64,000 bases of DNA from Ruminococcus sp. JC304 (GTDB taxonomy: Bacteria > Bacillota > Clostridia > Lachnospirales > Lachnospiraceae): contig HE978651.1 of the NCBI GenBank assembly GCA_000285855.2, forward strand, positions 975,681 to 1,039,680. The letters run 5' to 3'. Below are positions 27,219 to 37,385 of the stretch, one piece after another. Both the position numbers and the translations under genes were made by a program. Under the pieces are notes generated by a model. It was not told the origin of the DNA. It saw nothing but the letters and a program-made list of their open reading frames with translations, and did no database searches. The first letter of the stretch is position 1, and each line of letters starts with the position of its first letter.

Positions 27219-27974
27219 ATGAATTTTGAGGATGTGCAGAAAGTATCAAACGCGGCGAAAGCCAAGAGTAACCTGGTAAACACCAACTTCTTCAAGTACT
27301 TTGTACGCGCGGTTATGGCGGGATTCTTTATTGATATGGCCATGATCTACAGTAATGTAGTTGGAAATGTTTTTTCCAAGACCACGCCGGAATGGGGGAA
27401 ATTTCTGGGAGCTTTGGTATTCTCGATTGCAGTGCTTCTGATCAGCTTCGTAGGCGGTGAACTTTTTACCGGTAATAATATGGTAATGGCATTCGGAGCC
27501 TTTGATAAACAGGTAAGCTGGAAAGAAGCTGGCAAGGTATGGGGTGTAAGCTACCTCGGAAACTTTGTTGGATGTGCAATTTTAGCATTGCTGTTTGTAT
27601 GGGCAGGGGCATCAGGAACTGCAGATTATTTTGCAGGGTTCATTGGAAATAAACTGAGTATCCCTCTTGGACAGATGTTTTTCAGAGCAGTACTCTGTAA
27701 CTTCTTCGTCTGTCTCGGTGTACTCTGTGGTATGAAATTAAAGAGTGATGCAGGAAGATTTCTGATGATTACCATGTGTATCTCAGGATTCGTTGTAAGT
27801 GGATTTGAGCACTGCATCGCAAATATGGGAATCTTTGTTACCGCATACTGTCTGGTACCTGGATTATCCATCGGAGCCATGATTAAGAGCATGGTAGTTG
27901 TAACATTAGGAAATATGGTGGGCGGTGCCTTATTACTGGCATGGCCGCTTAGAAAGATGAGTGCAGATAAATAA
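27219..27974 (+). CDS. Formate/nitrite transporter family channel
   Basis: A pentameric membrane channel of the FNT family that moves formate, nitrite or hydrosulfide. The 251-residue protein has six hydrophobic segments, the GGELFTGNNMVM motif of helix 2 and the GFEHCIANMG motif of helix 5 with the conserved central His. Formate is the probable substrate in a fermentative anaerobe, but the family cannot be split by sequence alone here. A GGAGGTG site precedes the ATG. topB begins 1 bp after its stop. Confidence 0.9.
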   Translation: MNFEDVQKVSNAAKAKSNLVNTNFFKYFVRAVMAGFFIDMAMIYSNVVGNVFSKTTPEWGKFLGALVFSIAVLLISFVGGELFTGNNMVMAFGAFDKQVSWKEAGKVWGVSYLGNFVGCAILALLFVWAGASGTADYFAGFIGNKLSIPLGQMFFRAVLCNFFVCLGVLCGMKLKSDAGRFLMITMCISGFVVSGFEHCIANMGIFVTAYCLVPGLSIGAMIKSMVVVTLGNMVGGALLLAWPLRKMSADK

Positions 27975-27975
27975 T

Positions 27976-30089
27976 ATGTCAAAAGCTTTATACATAGCCG
28001 AAAAGCCCAGTGTGGCACAGGAATTCGCAAAAGCTTTGAAAATCAACGGACAAAGACGGGATGGCTACCTGGAATCTCAGGACAGTGTGGTGACCTGGTG
28101 TGTGGGACACCTGGTTACCATGAGCTACCCGGAAAAATATGATATCAAATATAAAAGGTGGAGTTTAGATACCCTGCCTTTTTTGCCGCGCGAATTTAAA
28201 TATGAAGTGATCCCCGGAGTGCAAAAGCAGTTTGAGATTGTAAAGGGACTGCTTAACCGCGAAGATGTGGACACTATTTACGTGTGCACTGACTCTGGAC
28301 GGGAGGGAGAATACATCTACCGTCTGGTGGCACAGATGGCAGGCGTTCATGGAAAAAAGAAAAGAGAGTCTGGATCGACTCTCAGACAGAAGAAGAGATT
28401 ATGAGAGGAATCAGAGAGGCAAAAGATCTGTCTGCATATGACAATCTTTCTGCTTCAGCCTATCTTCGGGCGAAAGAAGACTATCTCATGGGAATTAATT
28501 TTTCCCGTGTACTGACACTGCGATATGGAAACAGTGTGTCAAATTATTTAAACACGAAATATCAGGCCATTTCCGTAGGACGGGTTATGACCTGTGTACT
28601 TGGAATGGTAGTGCGAAGAGAGCGAGAGATTCGTGCATTTGTGAAAACTCCGTTTTACCGCGTACTCAGCAGCATTGCCCTTGAGGGAGAAAACTTTGAG
28701 GGAGAATGGAGAGCTGTGGAAGGCAGCAGATATTTCCAGACTCCTTATTTGTATAAAGAGAACGGATTTAAAGAGAAAGTCTATGCTGAAAAACTGATAC
28801 AGGAGCTGTCGGTAAGTCAGCCTCTGCAATGTACAGTAGAGAAAATTGAGCGAAAAAAAGAGAACAAGAATCCGCCGCTTTTATTTAACCTGGCGGAGCT
28901 TCAGAATGTGTGCTCCAAGCTGTTCAAGATCAGTCCGGATGAGACATTAAAAATCGTACAGGAACTGTATGAGAAGAAGCTGGTCACTTATCCCAGAACG
29001 GATGCCCGTGTATTGTCGACTGCGGCTGCAAAGGAGATTTATAAGAATATTTCCGGGCTGCGAAATTATGAACATACAGCGGAAATCGCACAGCACATTA
29101 TTGAACAGGGAAATTACAAAAATCTGGCAAAGACCAGATATGTTAATGATAAGCAGATTACAGATCATTATGCAATCGTACCCACAGGCCAGGGCTTAAA
29201 TGCATTAAGAAGTGTTTCTCTTACTGCACAGCGTGTATATGAGACCATTGTCAGAAGATTTGTAAGTATTTTTTATCTGCCTGCTGTATATCAGAAGGTC
29301 AGTCTTGTAACAAAGATTCAGAATGAGAGCTTCTTTTCCTCATTTAAAGTACTGCTGGATGAAGGATACTTAAAAGTTGCCACAAATTCTTTTGCGAAGC
29401 GAAAAGCGGCAGATGCCATGAGCAGTGTGAACAGAGCCGGCGCAGCCGGCAATGAGGGAAGTGAAGAGGAAGATCCGGATACAGGAAAAAACGGCGGGAA
29501 CAAAGCTGATGATTCGGCTGAGGATATGGCGTGCGATACCAGACTTCTTGCCGCATTGCAGAACCTGAAAAAAGGTGATATACTCTCTGTGGACAGCCTG
29601 AGTATCAAAGAGGGCGAGACATCGCCGCCAAAGCGTTATAATTCCGGTTCTATGATCCTTGCAATGGAGAATGCCGGACAGCTTATTGAGGCTGAGGAAT
29701 TACGTGCTCAGATCAAGAGCTGCGGAATTGGTACCAGTGCCACCAGAGCAGAGATTCTTAAGAAACTGTGCAATATCAAATATCTGGCACTGAACAAGAA
29801 AACCCAGGTCATCACTCCGACACTTCTTGGAGAGATGATCTTTGATGTGGTAAACTGCTCCATCCGGCAGCTTCTGAATCCGGAACTGACTGCAAGCTGG
29901 GAAAAAGGACTGAATTATGTGGCAGAGGGAAGCATTACAGAACAGGAATATATGGACAAGCTGGAGCATTTTGTGCGTATTCAGACCCAGCAGGTGGAAA
30001 AGAATAATTATCAGGCTTATCTGCGGCGCTTCTTTGATGCTGCAGCAGTGAACTATAAAGAACCGGCAGGAAAGAAAAGAGGAAAATAA
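27976..30089 (+). CDS. topB: DNA topoisomerase III, interrupted by a -1 frameshift
   Basis: A type IA topoisomerase that relaxes and decatenates DNA. The gene is read in two frames. Frame one (27976-28404) encodes the TOPRIM start with IAEKPSVAQ and CTDSGREGEYIYR and stops after 142 codons. The rest, in the -1 frame from 28359, contains the catalytic Tyr in TYPRTDARV and ends at 30089. The reading shifts at A_AAA_AAG (28353-28359); a -1 slip there joins the parts into 704 residues with a normal GKKEKRVWIDSQ linkage, matching family length. A stem-loop follows 4 nt later. A single lost A would explain the same break. An acidic low-complexity insert lies near residues 475-510. The start has no clear ribosome site and is probably coupled to the channel gene. 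Confidence 0.88.
28353..28383 (+). other. Candidate -1 ribosomal frameshift signal in topB
   Basis: The heptamer AAAAAAG is in the classic X_XXY_YYZ phase, with zero-frame codons AAA and AAG. A 4-nt spacer is followed by a perfect 7-bp stem (GAGAGTC at 28364-28370 and GACTCTC at 28377-28383) with a 6-nt loop. The arrangement resembles the E. coli dnaX signal. In dnaX the truncated product is functional; here the zero-frame product would lack the catalytic Tyr. Confidence 0.55.
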
Positions 30090-30091
30090 AA

Positions 30092-30760
30092 ATGTTAAAA
30101 GATTATACAATTGCAAATCTTCTGGATCTTAACGAAACAATCGCAAAGGATTTATTTGAAGGAAAAACATATCCATGGGAAGTATTACCGGAGATCGGAG
30201 ATTTCATTCTGAAACTGGGACAGACCTTAAGTGAAGAAGAATACGACCACCCGTCAGAAGATGTATGGATTGCCAAGAGTGCCAAAGTGGCACCTACAGC
30301 CTGCATCAACGGTCCGGTCATCATAGGTAAAGAAGCAGAAGTACGCCACTGTGCATTTATACGCGGAAAAGCAATTATAGGTGAGGGTGCAGTAGTAGGT
30401 AATTCTACAGAATTAAAGAATGCAGTACTTTTCAACAAGGTACAGGTTCCGCACTACAATTATGTAGGGGATGCAGTTCTGGGCTATAAATCCCATATGG
30501 GTGCAGGCTCCATCTGCTCTAATGTAAAATCTGACAAGAAACTGGTAATTGTAAAAGACGGTGACGAGAAGATTGAAACAGGTCTGAAGAAATTCGGCGC
30601 AATGCTTGGAGATAACGTAGAAGTGGGCTGCGGTTCCGTATTAAACCCCGGAACTGTGATCGGACGCTGCTGCAACATTTATCCACTTTCCTCAGTAAGA
30701 GGCTGCGTACCTGCAAATCACATTTACAAGTCAAAAACAGAAATTGTGGAAAAGAGATAA
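30092..30760 (+). CDS. Left-handed beta-helix (hexapeptide repeat) protein, GlmU-like
   Basis: A 222-residue protein whose middle (about residues 60-205) shows hexapeptide repeats of the [LIV]GxxxxP-like type, such as INGPVIIGKEAEV and RGKAIIGEGAVVGNST. It resembles the acetyltransferase half of GlmU and is often annotated as UDP-N-acetylglucosamine pyrophosphorylase, but no nucleotidyltransferase N-terminal domain is present, so that name is not supported. A sugar acyl- or nucleotidyl-related role is inference. It begins 2 bp after topB and shares its transcript. Confidence 0.75.
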   Translation: MLKDYTIANLLDLNETIAKDLFEGKTYPWEVLPEIGDFILKLGQTLSEEEYDHPSEDVWIAKSAKVAPTACINGPVIIGKEAEVRHCAFIRGKAIIGEGAVVGNSTELKNAVLFNKVQVPHYNYVGDAVLGYKSHMGAGSICSNVKSDKKLVIVKDGDEKIETGLKKFGAMLGDNVEVGCGSVLNPGTVIGRCCNIYPLSSVRGCVPANHIYKSKTEIVEKR

Positions 30761-30775
30761 TTAAAAAATAGAAGA

Positions 30776-30824
30776 GGCAGGCTGTAGGAATGATATTATG
30801 TCAGTCATACAGCCTGCCCTTTTA
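30776..30824 (+). terminator. Terminator after the beta-helix gene
   Basis: An 11-bp stem (GGCAGGCTGTA arm at 30776, mirrored to 30818) plus an interior bulge, followed by CTTTTATATTTTTT. Confidence 0.85.
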
Positions 30825-30869
30825 TATTTTTTGTCTGTCAGATATAGAAGATATTTGTTGTAATTGATA

Positions 30870-31610
30870 TTACATATGAAATAAAACTTTCCTCAGGATT
30901 ACCAGAATGGCAATATGTACCGGATAAAACCAATAAAAGAAATACTTCAAAAATCTTCCTTTGATAAATCCACGTTCGCCATTATACATATTAATGGAAA
31001 GAAAAGCAAAGCATGCCTTCCATTCGTAGTAAAGCCAGCAGCTTCCGATGATGGCCTGGGCTGTTTTATCGTTACGGAACCAGTACATGATCAGCAGGAA
31101 TACAAATCCCCGCCATCCGTAATCTGCCTTCAGGAATACGGAGACAGCCAGCAGTGCCAGTACGCAGACAAGCTGCATTTTCTGATTATCCCAGAAGTAT
31201 TCCAACGCACAGAATGCCAGGTATCCCAGAAACAGGGTAAAAAATACATTCTGCTTCTCATATCTCCAGGTATTGGTAAACATGAAGTTCCATGGAATCT
31301 CAGAGATACATGCAAATAAAAACAGACTCAGGCCATATTTCTTACGATTATGTGTATGCAAAAATCCTTCCACTAACAGAAAACAGAAAATTGGAAAAGC
31401 GGCTCTTCCGATATCCCGGAAAATTCGATACCAGCTGTAATCTACACCACCGAAACTGAAAAGAGTTGCAGTTGTGGCAGGATAATTATACAGGATCATT
31501 AAGCCTGTATGGTCAATGAGCATCAGGGTGATGGCGATTAATTTCAAAGCACTTCCACTCAGAACCCGAAATCGTTCAGGGAGAAAGGAAGCAGGTAACC
31601 TTGTTGTCAT
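30870..31610 (-). CDS. TraX-family membrane protein
   Basis: A 246-residue polytopic protein of the TraX family. The start of the family motif is clear: LKLIAITLMLIDHTGL, then RDIGRAAFPIFCFLLVEGF. In F plasmid TraX acetylates pilin, while chromosomal homologues in Firmicutes have no established substrate. A GAAGGGA site precedes the ATG. It is a single gene, convergent with the beta-helix gene and divergent from the NifU-like gene. Confidence 0.85.
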   Translation of the reverse strand: MTTRLPASFLPERFRVLSGSALKLIAITLMLIDHTGLMILYNYPATTATLFSFGGVDYSWYRIFRDIGRAAFPIFCFLLVEGFLHTHNRKKYGLSLFLFACISEIPWNFMFTNTWRYEKQNVFFTLFLGYLAFCALEYFWDNQKMQLVCVLALLAVSVFLKADYGWRGFVFLLIMYWFRNDKTAQAIIGSCWLYYEWKACFAFLSINMYNGERGFIKGRFLKYFFYWFYPVHIAILVILRKVLFHM

Positions 31611-31747
31611 AATAGAAATCCCTTCATTAATAGAAATTAGAACTATTTTACCACAAAAAAATCAAAGATGGTTAAAAATTTTACAATTTATGACTGGACG
31701 AATCAGCACTTTTGTGAGAAAATAACACTAGGTTGTTAGGCATACTC

Positions 31748-31812
31748 CTCTGAAGTCATTCAGCAGACCTCAGAGTTTTGCCCTGTGCAGTTCATTCAGC
31801 AGTTCTGTACAG
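31748..31812 (+). promoter_or_regulatory. Tandem hairpins with identical loops ahead of the NifU-like operon
   Basis: Hairpin 1 has arms CTCTGA (31748-31753) and TCAGAG (31770-31775), with an inner GTC/GAC extension. Hairpin 2 has arms CTGTGCAG (31783-31790) and CTGTACAG (31805-31812). Both present the same 10-nt loop sequence CATTCAGCAG, although their stems differ. The pair lies about 50 nt upstream of the start codon. The 252 bp between traX and this operon show no other structure and I could not locate a convincing promoter. Confidence 0.55.
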
Positions 31813-31862
31813 TGGAGAGTATAACAACATGAAGTTAATCTATACTTGAAAGGAGTTTTACA

Positions 31863-32555
31863 ATGATTTATTCACGCGAAGTAGAAGAAATGTGCCCAGT
31901 TGCACAGGGCGTTCATCATGGCGCCGCTCCAATCCCAGAAGAAGCTAAATGGGTACAGGCAAAAGAAGTCAAAGATATTTCCGGTCTTACACACGGTGTT
32001 GGCTGGTGTGCACCACAGCAGGGTGCCTGCAAGCTTACATTAAATGTTAAAGAAGGTATCATCCAGGAAGCACTGGTTGAGACTATCGGATGTTCAGGTA
32101 TGACTCACTCTGCAGCTATGGCTTCTGAGATCCTTCCGGGTCTTACTGTTATGGAGGCACTGAACACTGACTTAGTTTGTGATGCGATTAACACAGCTAT
32201 GAGAGAACTCTTCCTTCAGATCGTTTACGGACGTACACAGTCTGCATTCTCAGAAGACGGACTTCCTGTAGGCGCTGGACTCGAGGACCTTGGTAAAGGA
32301 CTTCGCTCTCAGGTTGGTACAATGTATGGAACTCTGAAAAAAGGACCTCGTTACCTTGAAATGGCAGAAGGTTATGTAACAGGTATTGCTCTTGATGCAG
32401 ATGATGAGATTATCGGATATCAGTTCGTAAGCCTTGGAAAAATGACTGATTTCATCAAAAAAGGCGATGACCCGAATACTGCATGGGAAAAAGCAAAAGG
32501 TCAGTACGGCCGTGTTGCAGACGCTGTTAAAATTATCGACCCAAGAAAAGAATAA
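31863..32555 (+). CDS. NifU-like iron-sulfur cluster scaffold-type protein
   Basis: A 230-residue cytoplasmic protein related to iron-sulfur scaffold proteins. The conserved part contains GACKLTLNVKEGIIQEALVE and IGCSGMTHSAAMASEIL, an arrangement like NifU/IscU with one retained Cys. It forms an operon with the GGGtGRT gene 18 bp downstream, the pairing by which this family is recognised. Its biochemical role has not been established. Codon usage is strongly biased to preferred codons in both genes, suggesting abundant proteins. An AAAGGAG site precedes the start. Confidence 0.82.
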   Translation: MIYSREVEEMCPVAQGVHHGAAPIPEEAKWVQAKEVKDISGLTHGVGWCAPQQGACKLTLNVKEGIIQEALVETIGCSGMTHSAAMASEILPGLTVMEALNTDLVCDAINTAMRELFLQIVYGRTQSAFSEDGLPVGAGLEDLGKGLRSQVGTMYGTLKKGPRYLEMAEGYVTGIALDADDEIIGYQFVSLGKMTDFIKKGDDPNTAWEKAKGQYGRVADAVKIIDPRKE

Positions 32556-32573
32556 TTTAGGAGGTAACAGGAA

Positions 32574-33584
32574 ATGGCTTTATTTGAATCATATGAGAGA
32601 CGAATTGACAAAATCAATTCTGTTTTAAACAGCTATGGCATTGCTTCTATTGAAGAAGCTGAGAAAATCACAAAAGACGCAGGTCTTAATGTATACGATC
32701 AGATCAAAGGCATTCAGCCGATCTGTTTCGAGAACGCTTGCTGGGCATATACAGTAGGTGCTGCAATCGCAATCAAAAAAGGATGTAAGAAAGCAGCAGA
32801 CGCAGCAGCAGCTATCGGAGAAGGTCTTCAGGCATTCTGTATTCCTGGATCCGTTGCTGATACACGTAAAGTAGGTCTTGGACATGGTAACCTTGGCAAA
32901 ATGCTTCTTGAAGAAGAAACAGAGTGCTTCTGCTTCCTGGCTGGACATGAGTCCTTTGCAGCTGCTGAGGGTGCTATCGGTATCGCTGAGAAAGCAAACA
33001 AAGTTCGTCAGAAACCATTACGTGTTATCCTGAACGGTCTTGGAAAAGATGCAGCTCAGATCATCTCCCGTATCAATGGCTTTACATATGTAGAGACAGA
33101 ATACGATCCATACAAGAACGAAGTAAAAGAAGTATTCAGAAAAGCATACTCCGAAGGACTTCGTGCAAAAGTTAACTGCTACGGCGCTAACAGCGTTCCG
33201 GAAGGCGTTGCTATCATGTGGAAAGAAGACGTTGATGTTTCTATCACAGGTAACTCCACAAACCCGACACGTTTCCAGCATCCGGTTGCAGGTACATACA
33301 AAAAAGAACGTCTTGAAGCAGGTAAGAAATACTTCTCAGTTGCTTCCGGCGGTGGTACAGGACGTACACTTCACCCAGACAACATGGCAGCAGGTCCAGC
33401 TTCCTACGGTATGACAGATACATTAGGACGTATGCACTCTGATGCACAGTTCGCTGGTTCTTCTTCTGTACCGGCTCACGTAGAGATGATGGGTCTCATC
33501 GGCGCTGGTAACAACCCAATGGTTGGTATGACAGTTGCAGTAGCTGTTTCCATCGAGGAAGCTGCTAAAGCTGGTAAATTCTAA
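32574..33584 (+). CDS. GGGtGRT protein
   Basis: A 336-residue protein of the family named for its motif GGGTGRT, which is present here in SVASGGGTGRTLHPDN near residue 258. The enzyme activity is unknown. A second conserved block (GNSTNPTRFQHPVAGTYKKE) precedes it. It is always paired with a NifU-like scaffold protein, as seen here, and may act in iron-sulfur or metal metabolism (inference). An AGGAGG site sits before the ATG, and the sequence is highly codon-optimised. Confidence 0.88.
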   Translation: MALFESYERRIDKINSVLNSYGIASIEEAEKITKDAGLNVYDQIKGIQPICFENACWAYTVGAAIAIKKGCKKAADAAAAIGEGLQAFCIPGSVADTRKVGLGHGNLGKMLLEEETECFCFLAGHESFAAAEGAIGIAEKANKVRQKPLRVILNGLGKDAAQIISRINGFTYVETEYDPYKNEVKEVFRKAYSEGLRAKVNCYGANSVPEGVAIMWKEDVDVSITGNSTNPTRFQHPVAGTYKKERLEAGKKYFSVASGGGTGRTLHPDNMAAGPASYGMTDTLGRMHSDAQFAGSSSVPAHVEMMGLIGAGNNPMVGMTVAVAVSIEEAAKAGKF

Positions 33585-33628
33585 TAAATAGCTTAAAATA
33601 AGCATTTATCGTGTCCAAACGGAGTAAT

Positions 33629-33667
33629 AAAAAGGGAGTTATTCTTAATTGAGTAGCTCCCCTTTTT
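33629..33667 (+). terminator. Terminator after the GGGtGRT gene
   Basis: Stem AAAAAGGGAG...CTCCCCTTTTT with an interior hairpin, ending in T5. Confidence 0.8.
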
Positions 33668-33711
33668 ACGCTAAAATATATAGTTTGCGACCGGAAAATG
33701 AGGGATTCGGA

Positions 33712-34587
33712 GTGGAGATTAATAAATATGCTTTATTTGCCGATGTGGCAGATACTAAAAATTTTACAAAAACAGGAGAACGGATGGGGTATACTCAGCC
33801 TGGTGTGAGTCATATTCTGAAAGGGATGGAAGCTGAATTTGGTTTTCCTCTTTTTATCAGAACCAAACAAGGGGTAATTCCTACCACCAATGCAGAGACC
33901 ATCCTGCCTCTGGTACGTCAGCTACTGTCCATTAATGAACAGTTAGAGCAGACCATCAGTTCTCTGAATGGATTGACAACAGGACGGCTTACCATTGCTT
34001 CTTTTGCAAGCATAGCACGAAACTGGCTACCGGAGATCATCCATGCTTTTCAGCAGGAATATCCAGGTATCGATATTGCCTTGATGGAGGGTGGTACAGA
34101 TGATATTGTGCAGTGGGTGGAAAATAACCAGGCAGATTTCGGGCTGCTGAGTAAAAGAAACATTGGTTGCCTGGATTGGATTCCGTTGTATGAAGATCCT
34201 TTGCTGGCAGTAGTTCCTGAGGATTATGACACAATGGGAAGAGAGGCTTTTCCTATCTCAGAAATGGCCGGGAAGTCCTTTATTATTTCTGCTGAAGGCG
34301 TAGATTATGATGTGCATGAAGCACTGGAAATCGCTGATATTACTCCGGATACCAAGTTTTCATCAAAAGATGACCATGTAATCCTCTCAATGGTATCCAG
34401 CCATCTTGGTGTGAGTATTCTTCCGAAACTTGTGATCGGCCATACTCAGGAAGCGATAAAGACCCTTCCTCTTGAACCTTCTGTGACCAGAGAACTGGGA
34501 ATTGCATTGCGTAATGCGGAAAGTATTACTCCTGCAGCACAGAAATTTATTGAATGCATTCAGAAAATCCTGCCGGAGATGATATAA
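33712..34587 (+). CDS. LysR-family transcriptional regulator
   Basis: A 291-residue LysR regulator: the N-terminal winged HTH covers residues 1-60 (YALFADVADTKNFTKTGERMGYTQPGVSHILKGME), followed by the LysR substrate-binding domain. The open frame extends upstream, but that part lies in the preceding terminator, and a GTG at 33712 sits 7 bases after a GAGGG site, so GTG is taken as the start. The effector and target are unknown; the neighbours are the NifU-like operon and the GH94 gene. Confidence 0.88.
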   Translation: MEINKYALFADVADTKNFTKTGERMGYTQPGVSHILKGMEAEFGFPLFIRTKQGVIPTTNAETILPLVRQLLSINEQLEQTISSLNGLTTGRLTIASFASIARNWLPEIIHAFQQEYPGIDIALMEGGTDDIVQWVENNQADFGLLSKRNIGCLDWIPLYEDPLLAVVPEDYDTMGREAFPISEMAGKSFIISAEGVDYDVHEALEIADITPDTKFSSKDDHVILSMVSSHLGVSILPKLVIGHTQEAIKTLPLEPSVTRELGIALRNAESITPAAQKFIECIQKILPEMI

Positions 34588-34598
34588 TAAAGTAACAA

Positions 34599-34635
34599 AA
34601 AACAGCCATATCACAGAAAATGATATGGCTGTTTT
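34599..34635. terminator. Bidirectional terminator between lysR-type gene and GH94 gene
   Basis: A perfect stem with AAAACAGCCATATCA arms (34599-34613 and 34621-34635) and a 7-nt loop, with A and T tracts on the outside. Confidence 0.88.
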
Positions 34636-34641
34636 GGGATT

Positions 34642-37077
34642 TTAGCCCATGTATACAGTTACGTGATATTCTTTTTTGCCTTCTTCAAAAGGAATCAGAC
34701 AGCCTTCATATTCCTTGCCATCCACATTGATTTTCTTAACCCCTTTCTGTACATTATCCGGGTTTTTCACATCAATATGATAAACAGCATCTCTGAAGGT
34801 TCTGGTGAGTGTGAAATCTCCAAAGCCTTCCGGAATACATGGATCGATGCATAATCCGTCATAAGATGGCTGTACACCCAGAATAGCCTGGGAAAGATTC
34901 CAGAAAGTCCATGCTGCAGTACCTGTGAGCCAGCTGTTTTTAGCCTGACCATGGTAAACTGCGTCAGCGCCTGCTACCATCTGAGAATAAACATAAGGTT
35001 CTGTACAGTGGATTTCGCTGATGTCTTCAATATAGGAAGGACAGGTCTTTTTATAAATTTCAAAGGCTCTGTTGCCGCGGCCAATCACTGTTTCTGCAAT
35101 GGATACCCATGGATTATTGTGGCAGAAGATACCTGCATTTTCTTTATATCCTGGCGGATAGGAGGAAATTTCTCCCAGATTCAGATAATACTGGGTATAA
35201 GCCGGCTGCAGGATCATGATACCGTATTTTGTATCCAGACGCTCTTTGACAGAATCCAGAGCTTTCTCAGCAAGTCCTTCTTTGACACCGATTCCTGCCA
35301 TAACGCAGAAGCCCTGGGGCTCAATGAAAATCTGTCCTTCTTTGCATTCCTTTGATCCAATCTTCTGGGACTGTGCGTCATATGCGCGGAGGAACCATTC
35401 ACCATCCCAGCCTGCATCCAATACAGCCTGATACATGGCAGCTACTTCCTGTTCTGCCTTTGTGGCTGTTTCGTTATCTCCCATATGACGGCTGATCTGA
35501 GCAAATTCCTTACCGTATTTCACAAACATTCCTGCAATAAAGACTGATTCGGCAACTGGTCCTTCAGAAGGCCCGGTTGTCTGGAAAGGTTCTCCAGGTT
35601 CTGTGGAGAAGCAGTTTAAGTTCAGGCAATCGTTCCAGTCTGCGCGTCCAATGAGAGGCAGCTTATGTGGTCCCAGGTGAGTGCTGGTATATTCGAAAGA
35701 ACGGCGAAGATGTTCATACAGTGGAGCTGCTTTTTCTTTCTGGTTGTCAAAGTCAACGATTTCGTTTAAAATAGAGAAATCACCGGTTTCCTTCAGATAT
35801 GCGGAAACTGCAGCAATCAGCCAAAGGGGGTCATCGTTGAAACCGCTTCCGATATCAAGATTTCCCTTTTTGGTAAGAGGCTGATACTGATGGTAAGCGC
35901 TTCCGTCTTCAAACTGAGTAGCTGCGATGTCCAGGATACGTTCTCTTGCACGTTCCGGGATCAGGTGTACGAAACCAAGAAGATCCTGGCAGGAATCACG
36001 GAATCCCATACCGCGGCCTGTGCCGGATTCGTAATAGGAAGCAGAACGGGACATATTGAAAGTTACCATACACTGGTACTGATTCCAGATATTGGCCATA
36101 CGGTTTACATTTTCGTCCTTACTTTCTACATGGTAACGGGAGAGCAGCTTGGACCAGTAAGCATTCAGCTCTGCAAATGCTGCATCAACCTGCTGTGTTG
36201 TTTGGAACTGTTCTAGGATTTTGTGAGCCCCATCCTTGCGGATTACATTAGGAGCAATGAACTTCTGATCCTGAGGATTTTCGCTGTAGCCAAGAACGAA
36301 AACCAGATCACGGGATTCTCCGGCGGAAAGTGTAAGATTAATCTGATGGCTTGCAATAGGGTACCAGCCGCTGGCTACGGAATTACCTGCTTTGTTTTTC
36401 TTTACAGCGTCAGGGAAAGCATTTCCATTATTATGTCCCAGGAAAGCATCTCTACTTGTGTCATATCCGTCTACCGGACAGTTTACACTGAAGAAGCTGT
36501 AATGTTTGCGGCGTTCACGGTACTCTGTTTTGTGATAAATTGTGCTGCCTTCGATTTCAACTTCACCAATACTTAAGTTTCGCTGGAAGTTTGTGCTGTC
36601 ATCAACTGCATTCCAGAGACAGAACTCTACATAAGAAAAAAGAGAGAAAGTCTTGGGTTTGTCAGTGGTATTGGTAAGAGTCAGTTTATTGATTTCACAG
36701 GAAGTATTTACCGGTACAAAAGCCAGAAGATCAGCCTTTAATCCGTTTTTGGAAGAGAGAAAACGGCTGTATCCGATTCCGTGATGACATTCATAGGAAT
36801 CCACAGGTGTTTTGGAAGGCATTGTACCTGGATTCCAGATATCTTCGCCATCATGGATGTAATAATATTTGCCGTTGGAATCTACCGGAATATTGTTGTA
36901 ACGGTAGCGTGTGATGCGCAGAAGCTTGGCATCCTTATAAAAGCTGTAGCCTCCGCAGGTATTGGAAATCAGGGAGAAGAAATCCTGAGTTCCCAGATAG
37001 TTGATCCATGGAAGAGGGGTGTCAGGGGTAGTGATGACATATTCTTTTGCCTGGTCATCAAAATAACCGAATTTCAT
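34642..37077 (-). CDS. Cellobiose phosphorylase-like glycoside hydrolase family 94 enzyme
   Basis: A cytoplasmic phosphorylase that splits a beta-linked disaccharide with phosphate to give glucose-1-phosphate and glucose. The 811-residue length, the [21 protein letters not shown] start and the catalytic Asp in [10 protein letters not shown] near residue 480 match GH94 cellobiose phosphorylases. N,N'-diacetylchitobiose phosphorylase is the alternative. An AGGAGG-type site precedes the ATG. The divergent LacI regulator and a shared operator-like sequence in the intergenic region suggest induction by the disaccharide. No dedicated sugar transporter lies alongside. Confidence 0.88.
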   Translation of the reverse strand: MKFGYFDDQAKEYVITTPDTPLPWINYLGTQDFFSLISNTCGGYSFYKDAKLLRITRYRYNNIPVDSNGKYYYIHDGEDIWNPGTMPSKTPVDSYECHHGIGYSRFLSSKNGLKADLLAFVPVNTSCEINKLTLTNTTDKPKTFSLFSYVEFCLWNAVDDSTNFQRNLSIGEVEIEGSTIYHKTEYRERRKHYSFFSVNCPVDGYDTSRDAFLGHNNGNAFPDAVKKNKAGNSVASGWYPIASHQINLTLSAGESRDLVFVLGYSENPQDQKFIAPNVIRKDGAHKILEQFQTTQQVDAAFAELNAYWSKLLSRYHVESKDENVNRMANIWNQYQCMVTFNMSRSASYYESGTGRGMGFRDSCQDLLGFVHLIPERARERILDIAATQFEDGSAYHQYQPLTKKGNLDIGSGFNDDPLWLIAAVSAYLKETGDFSILNEIVDFDNQKEKAAPLYEHLRRSFEYTSTHLGPHKLPLIGRADWNDCLNLNCFSTEPGEPFQTTGPSEGPVAESVFIAGMFVKYGKEFAQISRHMGDNETATKAEQEVAAMYQAVLDAGWDGEWFLRAYDAQSQKIGSKECKEGQIFIEPQGFCVMAGIGVKEGLAEKALDSVKERLDTKYGIMILQPAYTQYYLNLGEISSYPPGYKENAGIFCHNNPWVSIAETVIGRGNRAFEIYKKTCPSYIEDISEIHCTEPYVYSQMVAGADAVYHGQAKNSWLTGTAAWTFWNLSQAILGVQPSYDGLCIDPCIPEGFGDFTLTRTFRDAVYHIDVKNPDNVQKGVKKINVDGKEYEGCLIPFEEGKKEYHVTVYMG

Positions 37078-37141
37078 AAAAAATCCTCCTATTTGTTGTA
37101 GTGAGATATAACATGTTTACTGAAAATACAGAAAATTAAAT

Positions 37142-37152
37142 CACGAAAACGA
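37142..37152. promoter_or_regulatory. LacI-type half operator near the GH94 gene
   Basis: CACGAAAACGA matches, base for base, the left part of the operator at 37431-37441 next to lacI. It lies about 65 bp upstream of the GH94 start, on the promoter side. A partial match only, so weaker evidence than the lacI site. The 430-bp divergent region otherwise holds long AT-rich stretches. Confidence 0.45.
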
Positions 37153-37385
37153 ATAAGTTCAGAAAGGAACGACATGGAATCGTGAGATATTCTGCTGTTT
37201 TTCCTTAGTATAGCGGAATAAAATAAGAAAATCAACTGTTTTCAGGAAAAATAACTGTCCAAAATAATAGATGAATTTTCGTTAAAATGATGAAACTGAT
37301 TTGTAATAAAAGGAAAAAATAGGATGGGAAAATTGTGCAACCATACGAAAATAGTAAATATTGCACAAAAATAGAAAATATTATC

